A DNA stretch of 47,932 nucleotides from Tissierellia bacterium. Its GTDB lineage: Bacteria; Bacillota; Clostridia; Tissierellales; Tepidimicrobiaceae. The stretch lies in contig JAAYEM010000015.1 in NCBI GenBank assembly GCA_012728725.1, positions 1-47,932 on the forward strand, given 5' to 3'. Numbering within the stretch: position 1 is the stretch's first letter; every line of letters starts with the position of its first letter. The notes beneath the pieces are model-generated. The model did no database searches and had not been told where the DNA came from. It worked only from the letters and a program-made list of their open reading frames with translations. A program made the position numbers and the translations under genes. Positions 35,367 to 43,438 of the stretch are shown piece after piece.

Positions 35367-36251
35367 ATGCACAGATCTGGATTTGTAACGGTTATAGGTA
35401 GGCCCAATGTGGGGAAATCCACTCTTTTAAATCAAATAATAGGGGAAAAAATATCTATAATATCGGATAAACCTCAAACAACTAGGAATAAGATCCTGAT
35501 GGTATATACTGAAGAGGAATTTCAAATTGTATTTTTAGATACACCAGGTATACAGATTCCTAAAAATAAATTAGGTGAATACATGCTGAAGGTTTCTAAG
35601 GAAACCTTAGAAGAGGTAGAGATAGTAAGTTTCATGGTAGATGAAAGCAAAGAAATTGGCAGATTGGATAAATATATTATCGATGAAATAAAGGATATAA
35701 AAACGCCTATAATATTATTAATAAATAAAATCGATAAACTAGAGAAAGATGAAATAAATGAATTAGTTTCAAAATATGAGAATATGAACATGTTTACAAA
35801 AATAATACCCATTTCAGCCATAAAAGGTGAAAATATTGATCTATATATAGAAGCCATTAAAGAATTATTGCCAGAAGGGCCTCGATACTTTCCAGAAGAT
35901 ATGATAACCGATAAGCCAGAGAGGTTCATAATTTCTGAGATAATAAGGGAAAAGGCTTTAGAAAATTTATCAGAGGAAGTTCCCCATGGCATTTTTGTAG
36001 ATATAGAAAGTATTAGCGAAAGGGAAGATAAGGACCTAATAGATGTCCATGCAACTATATACTGTGAGAAGGAATCCCACAAAGGCATAATAATTGGAAA
36101 GAGGGGCAGGATGCTAAAGGATATTGGACAAAAAGCTAGAATGGATATAGAAAAATTATTAGGAAGTAGAGTAAATTTACAGCTATGGGTAAAGGTAGAG
36201 AAAAACTGGAGGGAAAAAGAAGGAAAGGTAAAGCATTTTGGTTATAAATAG
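35367..36251 (+). CDS. era: GTPase Era
   Basis: The protein has 294 residues. G1 GRPNVGKST, G3 DTPG and G4 NKID define the GTPase domain; the C-terminal KH domain has GKRGRMLKDIGQKAR. Era binds the 3' end of 16S rRNA during small-subunit assembly and acts with YbeY, encoded nearby. The ATG at 35367 follows AGGGGTGATGG and gives MHRSGFVTVIGRPN; a reading from 35304 would overlap cdd deeply. Length is typical. Confidence 0.97.
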   Translation: MHRSGFVTVIGRPNVGKSTLLNQIIGEKISIISDKPQTTRNKILMVYTEEEFQIVFLDTPGIQIPKNKLGEYMLKVSKETLEEVEIVSFMVDESKEIGRLDKYIIDEIKDIKTPIILLINKIDKLEKDEINELVSKYENMNMFTKIIPISAIKGENIDLYIEAIKELLPEGPRYFPEDMITDKPERFIISEIIREKALENLSEEVPHGIFVDIESISEREDKDLIDVHATIYCEKESHKGIIIGKRGRMLKDIGQKARMDIEKLLGSRVNLQLWVKVEKNWREKEGKVKHFGYK

Positions 36252-36265
36252 GAAGGTTGTATAAA

Positions 36266-37018
36266 ATGGGAATAAAAACGGAAGGAATAGTGATAAAGGA
36301 ATTTAGATTTAAAGAGACTAGTAAAATATTGACCATATATACAAAGAAATATGGAAAGGTTAATGCCATGGCTAGAGGGGCCTATAGGCCTAAATCTCAA
36401 TTAATAGCAACCACCCAACCCTTTAGCTATAATGAGTATCATTTTTTCAAGGGCAAAAATTTTTACTATATAAACCAGGCGGATATTATGGACCCCTTTT
36501 ATCCAATAAGGGAGAATATTAATAGGATGATGTACGGATCCTATATGTTGGAGCTAGTGGACTTATCTACTTTAGAAGAGGAAGAAAACGATAAGTTGTT
36601 TCAGCTTTTGCTTAAAGGTTTAAAGGTATTATGTACACTTGATAGGGACTTTGTAAAATTTATATTATCCTTTGAGTTAAAATTTATATCCTTTTTAGGA
36701 TACAAGCCCCATTTGGAGAGCTGTGTAGTCTGCAATAGGAAAAAGTTTTCTAAATTTAGTATAAATAGGGGAGGTATAATTTGTTCCGATTGTTCTACCA
36801 TGGAATATGATTGTAAAAATATGGATATAGCCATGTATAAGGCCATGAAATATCTACTATATACACCCTTAGACAATATTTTTGCCATAAAAATACCTAA
36901 AGATACTACGTTTAAATTACATGACATTATGGTAAAATACATATTGAGTAGGATAGAAAGGAAGCAGTTTAACTCCCTAAATATGATTAAAGCCATGAAG
37001 GGCATTGGAGGTGTATAA
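36266..37018 (+). CDS. recO: DNA repair protein RecO
   Basis: The protein has 250 residues. An N-terminal OB fold (about 1-80, KTEGIVIKEFRFKETSKILTIYT) is followed by a helical domain and a four-cysteine zinc site (CVVC and CSDC in the middle part). RecO helps load RecA on SSB-coated DNA in the RecFOR pathway. The ATG at 36266 follows AGGAAGG. It lies 14 bp after era, the usual neighbour, and its stop is 1 nt before the start of the DUF4342 gene. Confidence 0.94.
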   Translation: MGIKTEGIVIKEFRFKETSKILTIYTKKYGKVNAMARGAYRPKSQLIATTQPFSYNEYHFFKGKNFYYINQADIMDPFYPIRENINRMMYGSYMLELVDLSTLEEEENDKLFQLLLKGLKVLCTLDRDFVKFILSFELKFISFLGYKPHLESCVVCNRKKFSKFSINRGGIICSDCSTMEYDCKNMDIAMYKAMKYLLYTPLDNIFAIKIPKDTTFKLHDIMVKYILSRIERKQFNSLNMIKAMKGIGGV

Positions 37019-37019
37019 G

Positions 37020-37433
37020 GTGGATATCACTTTGGAAAAGATAGATACAGTTGTAGCTAGGACTAATGTAAGCTATGAAGAGGCCAAGAAAGCTTTAGAA
37101 GAAAATGATGGTGATGTTATAGAGGCTATTATTTCTATAGAAAAGAGCAGAACCACCTGGTCAGATAATATATCTGAAAAAGGGGAAGAAATGATAAATA
37201 AGGTAAAGGAAATACTGAGAAAGGGTAATGTAACTAAAGTTACAGTAAAAAAAGATGGGGACGTAATAATGAATCTACCTGTAACAGCAGCAGCTATAGG
37301 AAGCATAATGGCTGCCCCTGTAGCATTGCTTGGTTTAGGTTCTGCCATACTGACCAATTGTACCATTGAAATTTTAAAAGAAGATGGTGAAATAATAAAT
37401 ATCAACAATTTAATCACTAAGAAAGAGGAATAG
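37020..37433 (+). CDS. DUF4342 protein with UBA/TS-N-like N-terminus
   Basis: The protein has 137 residues. Residues 1-45 (LEKIDTVVARTNVSYEEAKKALEENDGDVIEAI) form the UBA-like three-helix fold also seen at the start of EF-Ts. The rest matches DUF4342, with a glycine/alanine-rich hydrophobic stretch (PVTAAAIGSIMAAPVALLGLGSAI) and a beta-rich end. Function is unknown; translation-associated binding is only suggested by the first domain. The start is GTG at 37020, placed 8 nt after GGAGG and 1 nt after the recO stop. It is the last gene before the glyQ T-box. Confidence 0.8.
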   Translation: MDITLEKIDTVVARTNVSYEEAKKALEENDGDVIEAIISIEKSRTTWSDNISEKGEEMINKVKEILRKGNVTKVTVKKDGDVIMNLPVTAAAIGSIMAAPVALLGLGSAILTNCTIEILKEDGEIININNLITKKEE

Positions 37434-37457
37434 TATAGGCAATTAATAGATGAAATA

Positions 37458-37486
37458 TTGACAATATATATTTTTTTTGTTAAATT
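37458..37486 (+). promoter_or_regulatory. glyQS promoter
   Basis: TTGACA (37458-37463), a 17-bp spacer and TAAATT (37481-37486), just upstream of the T-box leader. Confidence 0.6.
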
Positions 37487-37492
37487 ATATCT

Positions 37493-37697
37493 TATGATAG
37501 AAACTTAATAGGATATGCTGTGAAGAAGAAAAAATCAATATGAATATAAAAGAGAGCTGGGAATGGTGGAAGCCTAGTATAGTAGTATTGATGGAGGGCA
37601 CTTCTGAGCATGTTTTAGAGGGAATACCACTGGTATTAAGTAGGGTGGAACCGCGGAAGTAACCTTTCGTCCCTATGGGGATGAAAAGGTTTTTTGT
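37493..37697 (+). ncRNA. T-box riboswitch controlling glyQS
   Basis: The leader has the T-box landmark AGGGTGGAACCGCGG (37642-37656), an upstream stem I region starting near 37550 (AGAGAGCTGGGAATGGTGG), and a terminator at the end. GGC at 37597-37599, before ACTTCTGAGC, is the probable glycine specifier. Uncharged tRNA-Gly should stabilise the antiterminator and allow glyQS transcription. The T-box call is firm, the specifier is inferred. The exact 5' end is estimated from the promoter. Confidence 0.93.
37661..37696 (+). terminator. T-box attenuator terminator
   Basis: AACCTTTCGTCCC (37661-37673) pairs with the G-rich strand 37677-37691 and is followed by a T run. It competes with the antiterminator formed by the T-box sequence just upstream. 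Confidence 0.88.
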
Positions 37698-37735
37698 TTT
37701 AAACTGTTAATTTGGTGAAACAAGGAGGATGGAAT

Positions 37736-38623
37736 ATGTATTTTCAGGATTTGATGCTGAAATTACTTGAGTTTTGGGGAAATAAGGGTTGCATTATATT
37801 AGAGCCTTATGATGTAGAGAAAGGTGCAGGAACTATGAGCCCTTATACATTTTTAAAGGCTTTAGGACCTGAGCCATGGAAGGTAGTATATGTAGAGCCT
37901 TCTAGAAGGCCGGCAGATGCCAGATATGGTGAAAATCCCCATAGAGTATATCAGCACCATCAACTTCAGGTGATTCTTAAACCATCACCAGAAGATATAC
38001 AGGATATTTATTTAGAAAGCCTACAAGCCATAGGCATAGATCCACTTAAGCATGATATTAGGTTTGTAGAGGATAATTGGGAAGCTCCCACCTTAGGCGC
38101 TTGGGGATTAGGCTGGGAAGTTTGGCTGGATGGTATGGAAATTACCCAGTTTACCTATTTTCAGCAGGTAGGCAGTATAAATTGTCATTTAGAATCTGCA
38201 GAGCTTACTTATGGATTAGAGCGAATTGCCATGTATCTTCAGGATGTAGACAATATATTCGATATTAAATGGAATGAGGAAATAAGCTATGGAGATATAT
38301 TCAAAAATGCAGAATACGAACATTCAGTATATAGTTTTGAAAAAGCTGATGTGGAAACATTGAAAGAATTATTTGAAATATATGAAGAGGAAGCTAGAAA
38401 TAACATAAAAGAAGGATTGGTCCTTCCCAGTTATGATTATGTACTAAAATGTTCCCATACCTTTAATGTATTAGATGCAAGAGGTGCCATAAGTGTAACG
38501 GAAAGAACCCATTATATTGGCAGGGTTAGACATCTAGCTAAATTAGTTGCTTCTAAATACATAGAACAGAGGGAGCAACAGGGATATCCTCTATTAAAAG
38601 AAGGGGGTATAAAGGATGAGTAA
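37736..38623 (+). CDS. glyQ: Glycyl-tRNA synthetase alpha subunit
   Basis: This 295-residue protein is the catalytic alpha chain of the alpha2-beta2 glycyl-tRNA synthetase. It begins [18 protein letters not shown] and contains YEVEKGAGT-like [29 protein letters not shown] and [10 protein letters not shown]-like [12 protein letters not shown]. The ATG at 37736 follows AAGGAGGATGG; the reading from 37712 includes that site. Length equals that in B. subtilis. The end overlaps glyS by 8 bp. Expression is under the T-box leader. Confidence 0.97.
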   Translation: MYFQDLMLKLLEFWGNKGCIILEPYDVEKGAGTMSPYTFLKALGPEPWKVVYVEPSRRPADARYGENPHRVYQHHQLQVILKPSPEDIQDIYLESLQAIGIDPLKHDIRFVEDNWEAPTLGAWGLGWEVWLDGMEITQFTYFQQVGSINCHLESAELTYGLERIAMYLQDVDNIFDIKWNEEISYGDIFKNAEYEHSVYSFEKADVETLKELFEIYEEEARNNIKEGLVLPSYDYVLKCSHTFNVLDARGAISVTERTHYIGRVRHLAKLVASKYIEQREQQGYPLLKEGGIKDE

Positions 38624-40694
38624 TAAGTATCTATTGGAAATAGGAGTAGAAGAATTACCAGCTGGGATGATTAACGATGCATTACAGCAGTTAAAAGATA
38701 AGACAGGAAAGATGTTTAAGGATGAAAGGATAAAATTTGATAAAATAGATGCCTATACTACTCCAAGAAGGTTAACAATAATAATTAGTGGATTAGCTGA
38801 TAAACAGGATACAATAGAAGAAATGGTCAAAGGTCCAGCTAAGAGGATTGCCTATGATGAGGAAGGAAATCCTACCAAGGCTTTACAGGGATTTATGAGG
38901 GGGCAAGGTATTGGATTAGACCAAATCCATATCAAGGAATATAATGGAGAAGATTATGTATATGGAGCGGTAGTTAAAGAAGGAGAAAAAACAGTAGATG
39001 TACTTTCAAATAATATACCAAATATAATCAAGTCCATAGTCTTTCCCAAATCTATGAAATGGGGAGGAAAAAATATAAGATTTGCTAGACCAATAAGATG
39101 GATAGTATCTATATTTAATGATACGGTTGTGCCCCTAGACTTAGAAGGAATTAAAGTAGGTAATATAACTAAAGGCCATAGATTTTTGGGTAGCAATAGT
39201 ATTGAAATAAATTCAGTAGATGAGTATATTAGCAAATTGGAGGAAAATTTTGTAATAGTTGATCAAACGAAGAGAAAAGAAATGATAAAATATGGCTCAG
39301 AAAAGCTGGTAAAAGAAAAGGGAGGTAATTTACTAACTGATGAAGAGCTTTTAGATGAGGTAACCAATATTGTAGAATATCCAACCCCCATTATAGGAAG
39401 GATAAAAGAGGAATATTTAAGGCTTCCAATGGATGTAGTAATAACGCCCATGAAAGAGCATCTTAGATTTTTCCCCGTTGTAAATGATAAGGGGAGATTG
39501 TTACCATATTTTATCACAGTAAGAAATGGAAATGAAGAGTATATCGAGACTGTAATCAAGGGGAACGAAAAGGTATTAGGTGCTAGACTTGAAGATGCTA
39601 AATTCTTCTATTATGAAGATATAAAATTGCCTTTAGAAGCTTATGTAGATAGATTAAAAAATATAGTATTCCAGGAAAAGCTAGGCACCCTTTATGATAA
39701 GACCATTAGGATACAAAAACTTGCAAAAAGGATAGGAGATTATTTAGCAGTTGGAGAGGAAACACAGAAAAATATAGAAAGGGCTGCATACCTGTCTAAA
39801 GCAGACTTAGTTACTAAAATGGTAGATGAATTTACAGAGTTACAAGGAAAGATGGGCATGGAATATGCAAAACATTCTGGAGAAAATGAAATTGTTAGCA
39901 CTGCAATATTTGAACAATATCTGCCCAGATTTGCCGGAGATCAACTGCCTACCACTACAGCTGGTTCCATTCTAAGTATTGCAGATAAATTGGATACTAT
40001 AGCGGGCTCCTTTGCCATTGGAATTCAACCCACAGGTTCCCAGGACCCATATGGACTTAGAAGGCAAGCATTAGGTATAATTAATATAATATTGGATAAA
40101 AGATTAAATATTAGCTTGGGTGAAATAATAGATTATGCCCTGTATATGTATGTAGAGGAAAATGGACTTACCTTTGATTATTACAATATTAAGATGGAAA
40201 TATTAGACTTTTTCAAAGGAAGGATTAAAAATATATTTTCCGATATGGGTATAAGATATGATATAATTGAAGGGGTAATTAGTACAGGCATAGATGATGT
40301 TTATGATTTGAAAGTTAGGGTAGATAAATTAAGCGAGTACCTTCATAGAGAGGGGCTGGAAGAGGTATTGACTACATTTAATAGGGTGGTCAATCTAGCT
40401 CAAAAGGCTAAGGGTACGGAAGTAAAGAGGGACTTGTTGGTTGAGGAAGAGGAAATACAACTATATGAAACCTTTAACAGTATTGAAGAAAAAGTATTAT
40501 ATTATTTAGATAAAAAAGAGTACGATAAGGCATTAGAACAGTTTATAATATTGAGGGAACCGGTAGATAATTTCTTTGACCATGTAATGGTAATGGTTGA
40601 GGATGAAGAATTACGGGATAATAGGCTAAATTTATTGGGCAATATTTCCAAAACCATGCTTATGATCTGTGATCTATCCAAATTAGTCAAATAA
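38616..40694 (+). CDS. glyS: Glycyl-tRNA synthetase beta subunit
   Basis: The protein has 692 residues and starts [16 protein letters not shown], the usual beta-chain opening. It holds the B3/4- and HD-like parts and a C-terminal DALR anticodon-binding domain ([28 protein letters not shown]). The beta chain supplies most tRNA contacts. The start overlaps glyQ by 8 bp, so the two are translationally coupled in equal amounts. The stop codon lies in a perfect 42-nt palindrome. Confidence 0.97.
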   Translation: MSNKYLLEIGVEELPAGMINDALQQLKDKTGKMFKDERIKFDKIDAYTTPRRLTIIISGLADKQDTIEEMVKGPAKRIAYDEEGNPTKALQGFMRGQGIGLDQIHIKEYNGEDYVYGAVVKEGEKTVDVLSNNIPNIIKSIVFPKSMKWGGKNIRFARPIRWIVSIFNDTVVPLDLEGIKVGNITKGHRFLGSNSIEINSVDEYISKLEENFVIVDQTKRKEMIKYGSEKLVKEKGGNLLTDEELLDEVTNIVEYPTPIIGRIKEEYLRLPMDVVITPMKEHLRFFPVVNDKGRLLPYFITVRNGNEEYIETVIKGNEKVLGARLEDAKFFYYEDIKLPLEAYVDRLKNIVFQEKLGTLYDKTIRIQKLAKRIGDYLAVGEETQKNIERAAYLSKADLVTKMVDEFTELQGKMGMEYAKHSGENEIVSTAIFEQYLPRFAGDQLPTTTAGSILSIADKLDTIAGSFAIGIQPTGSQDPYGLRRQALGIINIILDKRLNISLGEIIDYALYMYVEENGLTFDYYNIKMEILDFFKGRIKNIFSDMGIRYDIIEGVISTGIDDVYDLKVRVDKLSEYLHREGLEEVLTTFNRVVNLAQKAKGTEVKRDLLVEEEEIQLYETFNSIEEKVLYYLDKKEYDKALEQFIILREPVDNFFDHVMVMVEDEELRDNRLNLLGNISKTMLMICDLSKLVK

Positions 40695-40723
40695 GTCCAT
40701 TTAAATGGACTTATTTGACTAAT
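40682..40723. repeat. Perfect 42-nt palindrome over the glyS stop
   Basis: ATTAGTCAAATAAGTCCATTT (40682-40702) is followed by its exact reverse complement (40703-40723), with no spacer. It spans the glyS stop (40692-40694) and ends 10 bp before the next start. There is no T run after it, so ordinary termination is doubtful. It may act as an RNA processing hairpin, a strong stabilising 3' end or a protein-binding dyad. Confidence 0.75.
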
Positions 40724-40733
40724 AAAAAGGGGC

Positions 40734-41378
40734 GTGATTCAAATCCAGCTAAGCGAGAGACAAGAGAAGATAATAGATATTGTGAAATATAATCAGCCTA
40801 TAACAAGTGAGAATATAGCTAAAAAATTGAAATTGACCAGGGCCACTCTCCGACCGGATTTGGCCCTACTTACTATGGCTGGTATCCTAGACGCTAGACC
40901 CAAGGTTGGGTATTTTTATACTGGTAAGACAAATTTTAGTTTCATAGCAGAACAAATTAAAGGAATTAAAGTAGCCGATAGGAAATCAGTTCCCATTATA
41001 GTAGATGAAGAGACTAGTATATATGATGGAATAGTTACCATGTTTTTAGAAGATACCAGCACCATTTTTGTTACATCCAATGGTTATTTGTCTGGAGTAG
41101 TATCTAGAAAAGATTTTTTGAAAAGTGCTATCGGGGGGTTAAATTTAAACAAAACCCCTATTGCTGTAATTATGACACGGATGCCTAATATAATAGTAAC
41201 CACTTTGGAAGAGAACATTTTAGATGCGGCTATTAAACTGATAGATCATGAAATTGATAGTTTGCCAGTAGTAGAAGAAGTAGAATTAGAGGATAGAAGT
41301 AAGGCCTACAAAGTAGTAGGAAGGATTACAAAAACTACTATTACCAGGCTTTTTGTAGAGTTGGCCAAAAATGAATAG
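40734..41378 (+). CDS. ccpN: CcpN-like regulator with HTH and CBS pair
   Basis: The protein has 214 residues: an N-terminal winged helix (about 5-62, IIDIVKYNQPITSENIAKKLKLTRATLRPDL) and two CBS domains (about 75-210). CcpN/YqzB of B. subtilis represses gluconeogenic genes and senses nucleotides through its CBS pair. The next gene encodes the PPDK regulator, as expected for this locus. GTG at 40734 gives the family N-terminus IQIQLSERQEK, but AAGGGG ends only 1-2 nt upstream, which is unusually close. A non-standard start a few codons later is possible. The family is firm, the regulon unknown. Confidence 0.85.
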   Translation: MIQIQLSERQEKIIDIVKYNQPITSENIAKKLKLTRATLRPDLALLTMAGILDARPKVGYFYTGKTNFSFIAEQIKGIKVADRKSVPIIVDEETSIYDGIVTMFLEDTSTIFVTSNGYLSGVVSRKDFLKSAIGGLNLNKTPIAVIMTRMPNIIVTTLEENILDAAIKLIDHEIDSLPVVEEVELEDRSKAYKVVGRITKTTITRLFVELAKNE

Positions 41379-41389
41379 GGGGAGAAAAT

Positions 41390-42217
41390 ATGGAAAGATG
41401 TGTTACTATATACGTGTTATCAGATTCAATAGGAGAAACTGGGGAGCAGGTGGCAAGGGCAGCAGTAAGTCAGTTTACCCCTGAAAGGTATGAAGTGCGA
41501 CGGTTCCCATATATAACAGCCAAGGATCAGATAGTCGAAGTTTTTGAGGAGGCAAAAAATGAAAAAAGTGTAGTAATCTATACAGTAGTCATTGAAGAAT
41601 TAAAGAATTTTATAGTAGAGATGGGAAATAAATTCAATATACCAGTGGTAGATTTGATGACACCAGCATTAGATGCTTTAGAAAGAGTATTAGGATATGA
41701 ACCAAAGAGGGAATCAGGTATTATTAGAAAATTGGATGAAATGTATTTCAAAAAAGTTGAGGCTGTAGAATTTGCTGTTAAATATGACGATGGAAAAGAT
41801 ACAAGGGGCATTAAAAAAGCGGACATAGTACTAGTAGGAGTATCAAGGACATCAAAAACTCCCCTAAGTATGTATTTAGCCCATAAGCATTTTAAAGTGG
41901 CCAATGTGCCCTTAGTACCCGAGGTCCCAGTTCCAGAGGAGTTATTTCAAAAGGACGTTAGAAGAATCTTTGGGCTAATTGCCAATCCCTTTAAATTGAA
42001 TGAGATAAGGCAGGAGAGACTTAAATCCTTAGGCTTGAATAATAATGCAAATTATGCTAGTATAGAAAGGATAAATGAAGAACTAGAATATTCTAAGAAA
42101 ATAATGGAAAAACTAAAATGTGTAGTTATAGATGTATCAAATAAAGCAGTAGAAGAAACAGCGGGAATAGTTATCGAACATATGAAAAGAAATTTTGGAG
42201 AAGATATGTATTGTTAG
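41390..42217 (+). CDS. ppsR: Pyruvate, phosphate dikinase regulatory protein (bifunctional kinase/phosphorylase)
   Basis: The protein has 275 residues and starts TIYVLSDSIGETGEQVARA. The P-loop-like motif GVSRTSKTPLSMYLA lies near 150-165. Family members phosphorylate and dephosphorylate a threonine of PPDK or PEP synthase, using ADP as donor, to turn it off and on. It follows the CcpN-like gene by 11 bp, a conserved pair (yqzB-yqfL). GGGGGAG precedes the ATG. The target enzyme is not in the window. Confidence 0.94.
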   Translation: MERCVTIYVLSDSIGETGEQVARAAVSQFTPERYEVRRFPYITAKDQIVEVFEEAKNEKSVVIYTVVIEELKNFIVEMGNKFNIPVVDLMTPALDALERVLGYEPKRESGIIRKLDEMYFKKVEAVEFAVKYDDGKDTRGIKKADIVLVGVSRTSKTPLSMYLAHKHFKVANVPLVPEVPVPEELFQKDVRRIFGLIANPFKLNEIRQERLKSLGLNNNANYASIERINEELEYSKKIMEKLKCVVIDVSNKAVEETAGIVIEHMKRNFGEDMYC

Positions 42218-42244
42218 AAGTGTTGTATGCACAACACTTCTTTT
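42217..42244 (+). terminator. Terminator after ppsR
   Basis: GAAGTGTTGT and ACAACACTTC form a 10-bp stem with loop ATGC and a TTTT tail. It starts at the ppsR stop codon and ends the glyQS-ccpN-ppsR stretch. Confidence 0.9.
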
Positions 42245-42321
42245 AATTCTACAGACATATATAAATTATTAAAACTTTTAAATATTTGAAGGAATAAGAG
42301 AACTTATGTTGTATATATATA

Positions 42322-42354
42322 TGTAAACTACTTTACAATATAAAGGAGTTTACA
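42322..42354 (+). promoter_or_regulatory. Hairpin covering the dgt ribosome binding site
   Basis: TGTAAACTACTTT (42322-42334) pairs with AAAGGAGTTTACA (42342-42354) over 12 of 13 positions around a 7-nt loop. The right arm contains the dgt binding site AAAGGAG. The structure would hide the site in the message, or the same dyad could be a DNA operator at the transcript start. No other gene or motif fills 42245-42321. Confidence 0.5.
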
Positions 42355-42356
42355 TT

Positions 42357-43373
42357 ATGATTATAAGAATTAGGACAGAGGAACAGGAAGAAAACACCCT
42401 ATCCAAATATGCTGCCTTGAGCAAAAACACTAAAGGAAGAGCAATAGAAGAAGAAAAATGTAGTATTAGAACTGAATATCAAAGGGATAGGGATAGGATT
42501 ATCCATTCTAAATCCTTTAGAAGATTAAAACATAAAACCCAGGTATTTATAGCACCAGAAGGGGATCATTATAGAACTAGGTTAACTCATACATTGGAAG
42601 TTGCACAGATTTCAAGGACCCTGGCTAGAGCTTTAAGATTGAATGAAGATTTAGTTGAAGCCATTGCACTAGGCCATGACCTAGGCCATACCCCCTTTGG
42701 TCATATTGGAGAGGATGTATTGAATGAACTCCATCCTAAGGGTTTCAAACACAATGAACAGAGCATAAGGGTTGTAGATTATCTAGAACATACAGAAGTT
42801 AGACGGGGTTTAAACTTGACCTATGAGGTCAGGGATGGGATTTTAAACCATACTGGTGATGGACAACCAGAAACTTTGGAAGGCCAAATAGTTAGAATAG
42901 CCGATAGAATTGCTTATATAAATCATGATATTGATGATGCTATAAGGGCAAATATAATTAAAAAAGAAGATTTGCCCAAGGATTGTGTGGAAATTTTAGG
43001 CAGTAACCATAGTGAGAGGATAAATACTATGATATCAGATGTTATTCAGAACAGCATTGGTAAAAACAAAGTCGCTATGAGTGAAGAGATTGGCTATTAT
43101 ACTAGAAAATTAAGGGAATTTATGTTTGAAAGGGTATATCTAAATAGAGTAGCAAAGGGAGAGGAAGATAAGGCTAAATATATAATAGAGCAGTTATATA
43201 AATACTATATTAAAGATATAAATAGACTCCCTTTAGAGCATAGAGGTTTATATGAAGACAACAACTATTCAAAAGAAGATATAGTATGTGATTACATTGC
43301 AGGTATGACCGATAGGTATGTGGTAAATCTATTTAAAAATATATTTATTCCAAAACCCTGGGAAAAATATTAA
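42357..43373 (+). CDS. dgt: dGTP triphosphohydrolase-family HD protein
   Basis: The protein has 338 residues. HD-domain residues are in [34 protein letters not shown] and [15 protein letters not shown]. The family cleaves dNTPs, often dGTP, to nucleoside and triphosphate, and can lower dNTP pools. Shorter members of this type are called dNTPase-like. The ATG at 42357 follows AAAGGAG. It lies between ppsR and dnaG, a place where Clostridia often keep it, so supply of dNTPs and primase are encoded together. Metal ligands are present. dGTP preference is inferred. Confidence 0.92.
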   Translation: MIIRIRTEEQEENTLSKYAALSKNTKGRAIEEEKCSIRTEYQRDRDRIIHSKSFRRLKHKTQVFIAPEGDHYRTRLTHTLEVAQISRTLARALRLNEDLVEAIALGHDLGHTPFGHIGEDVLNELHPKGFKHNEQSIRVVDYLEHTEVRRGLNLTYEVRDGILNHTGDGQPETLEGQIVRIADRIAYINHDIDDAIRANIIKKEDLPKDCVEILGSNHSERINTMISDVIQNSIGKNKVAMSEEIGYYTRKLREFMFERVYLNRVAKGEEDKAKYIIEQLYKYYIKDINRLPLEHRGLYEDNNYSKEDIVCDYIAGMTDRYVVNLFKNIFIPKPWEKY

Positions 43374-43438
43374 AAAAAGAAGGACTTTTGAAATTTTTGT
43401 CGAATACATAAAAGTGTTTTTATATTTGGGTGGTTAAT

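Noticed and set aside
35522-36088. Minus-strand 188-codon ORF inside era
   Set aside because: Serine/isoleucine-rich antisense of a well-conserved gene, no binding site.
36601-37005. Minus-strand 134-codon ORF inside recO
   Set aside because: Antisense shadow without start signals; recO is complete on the other strand.
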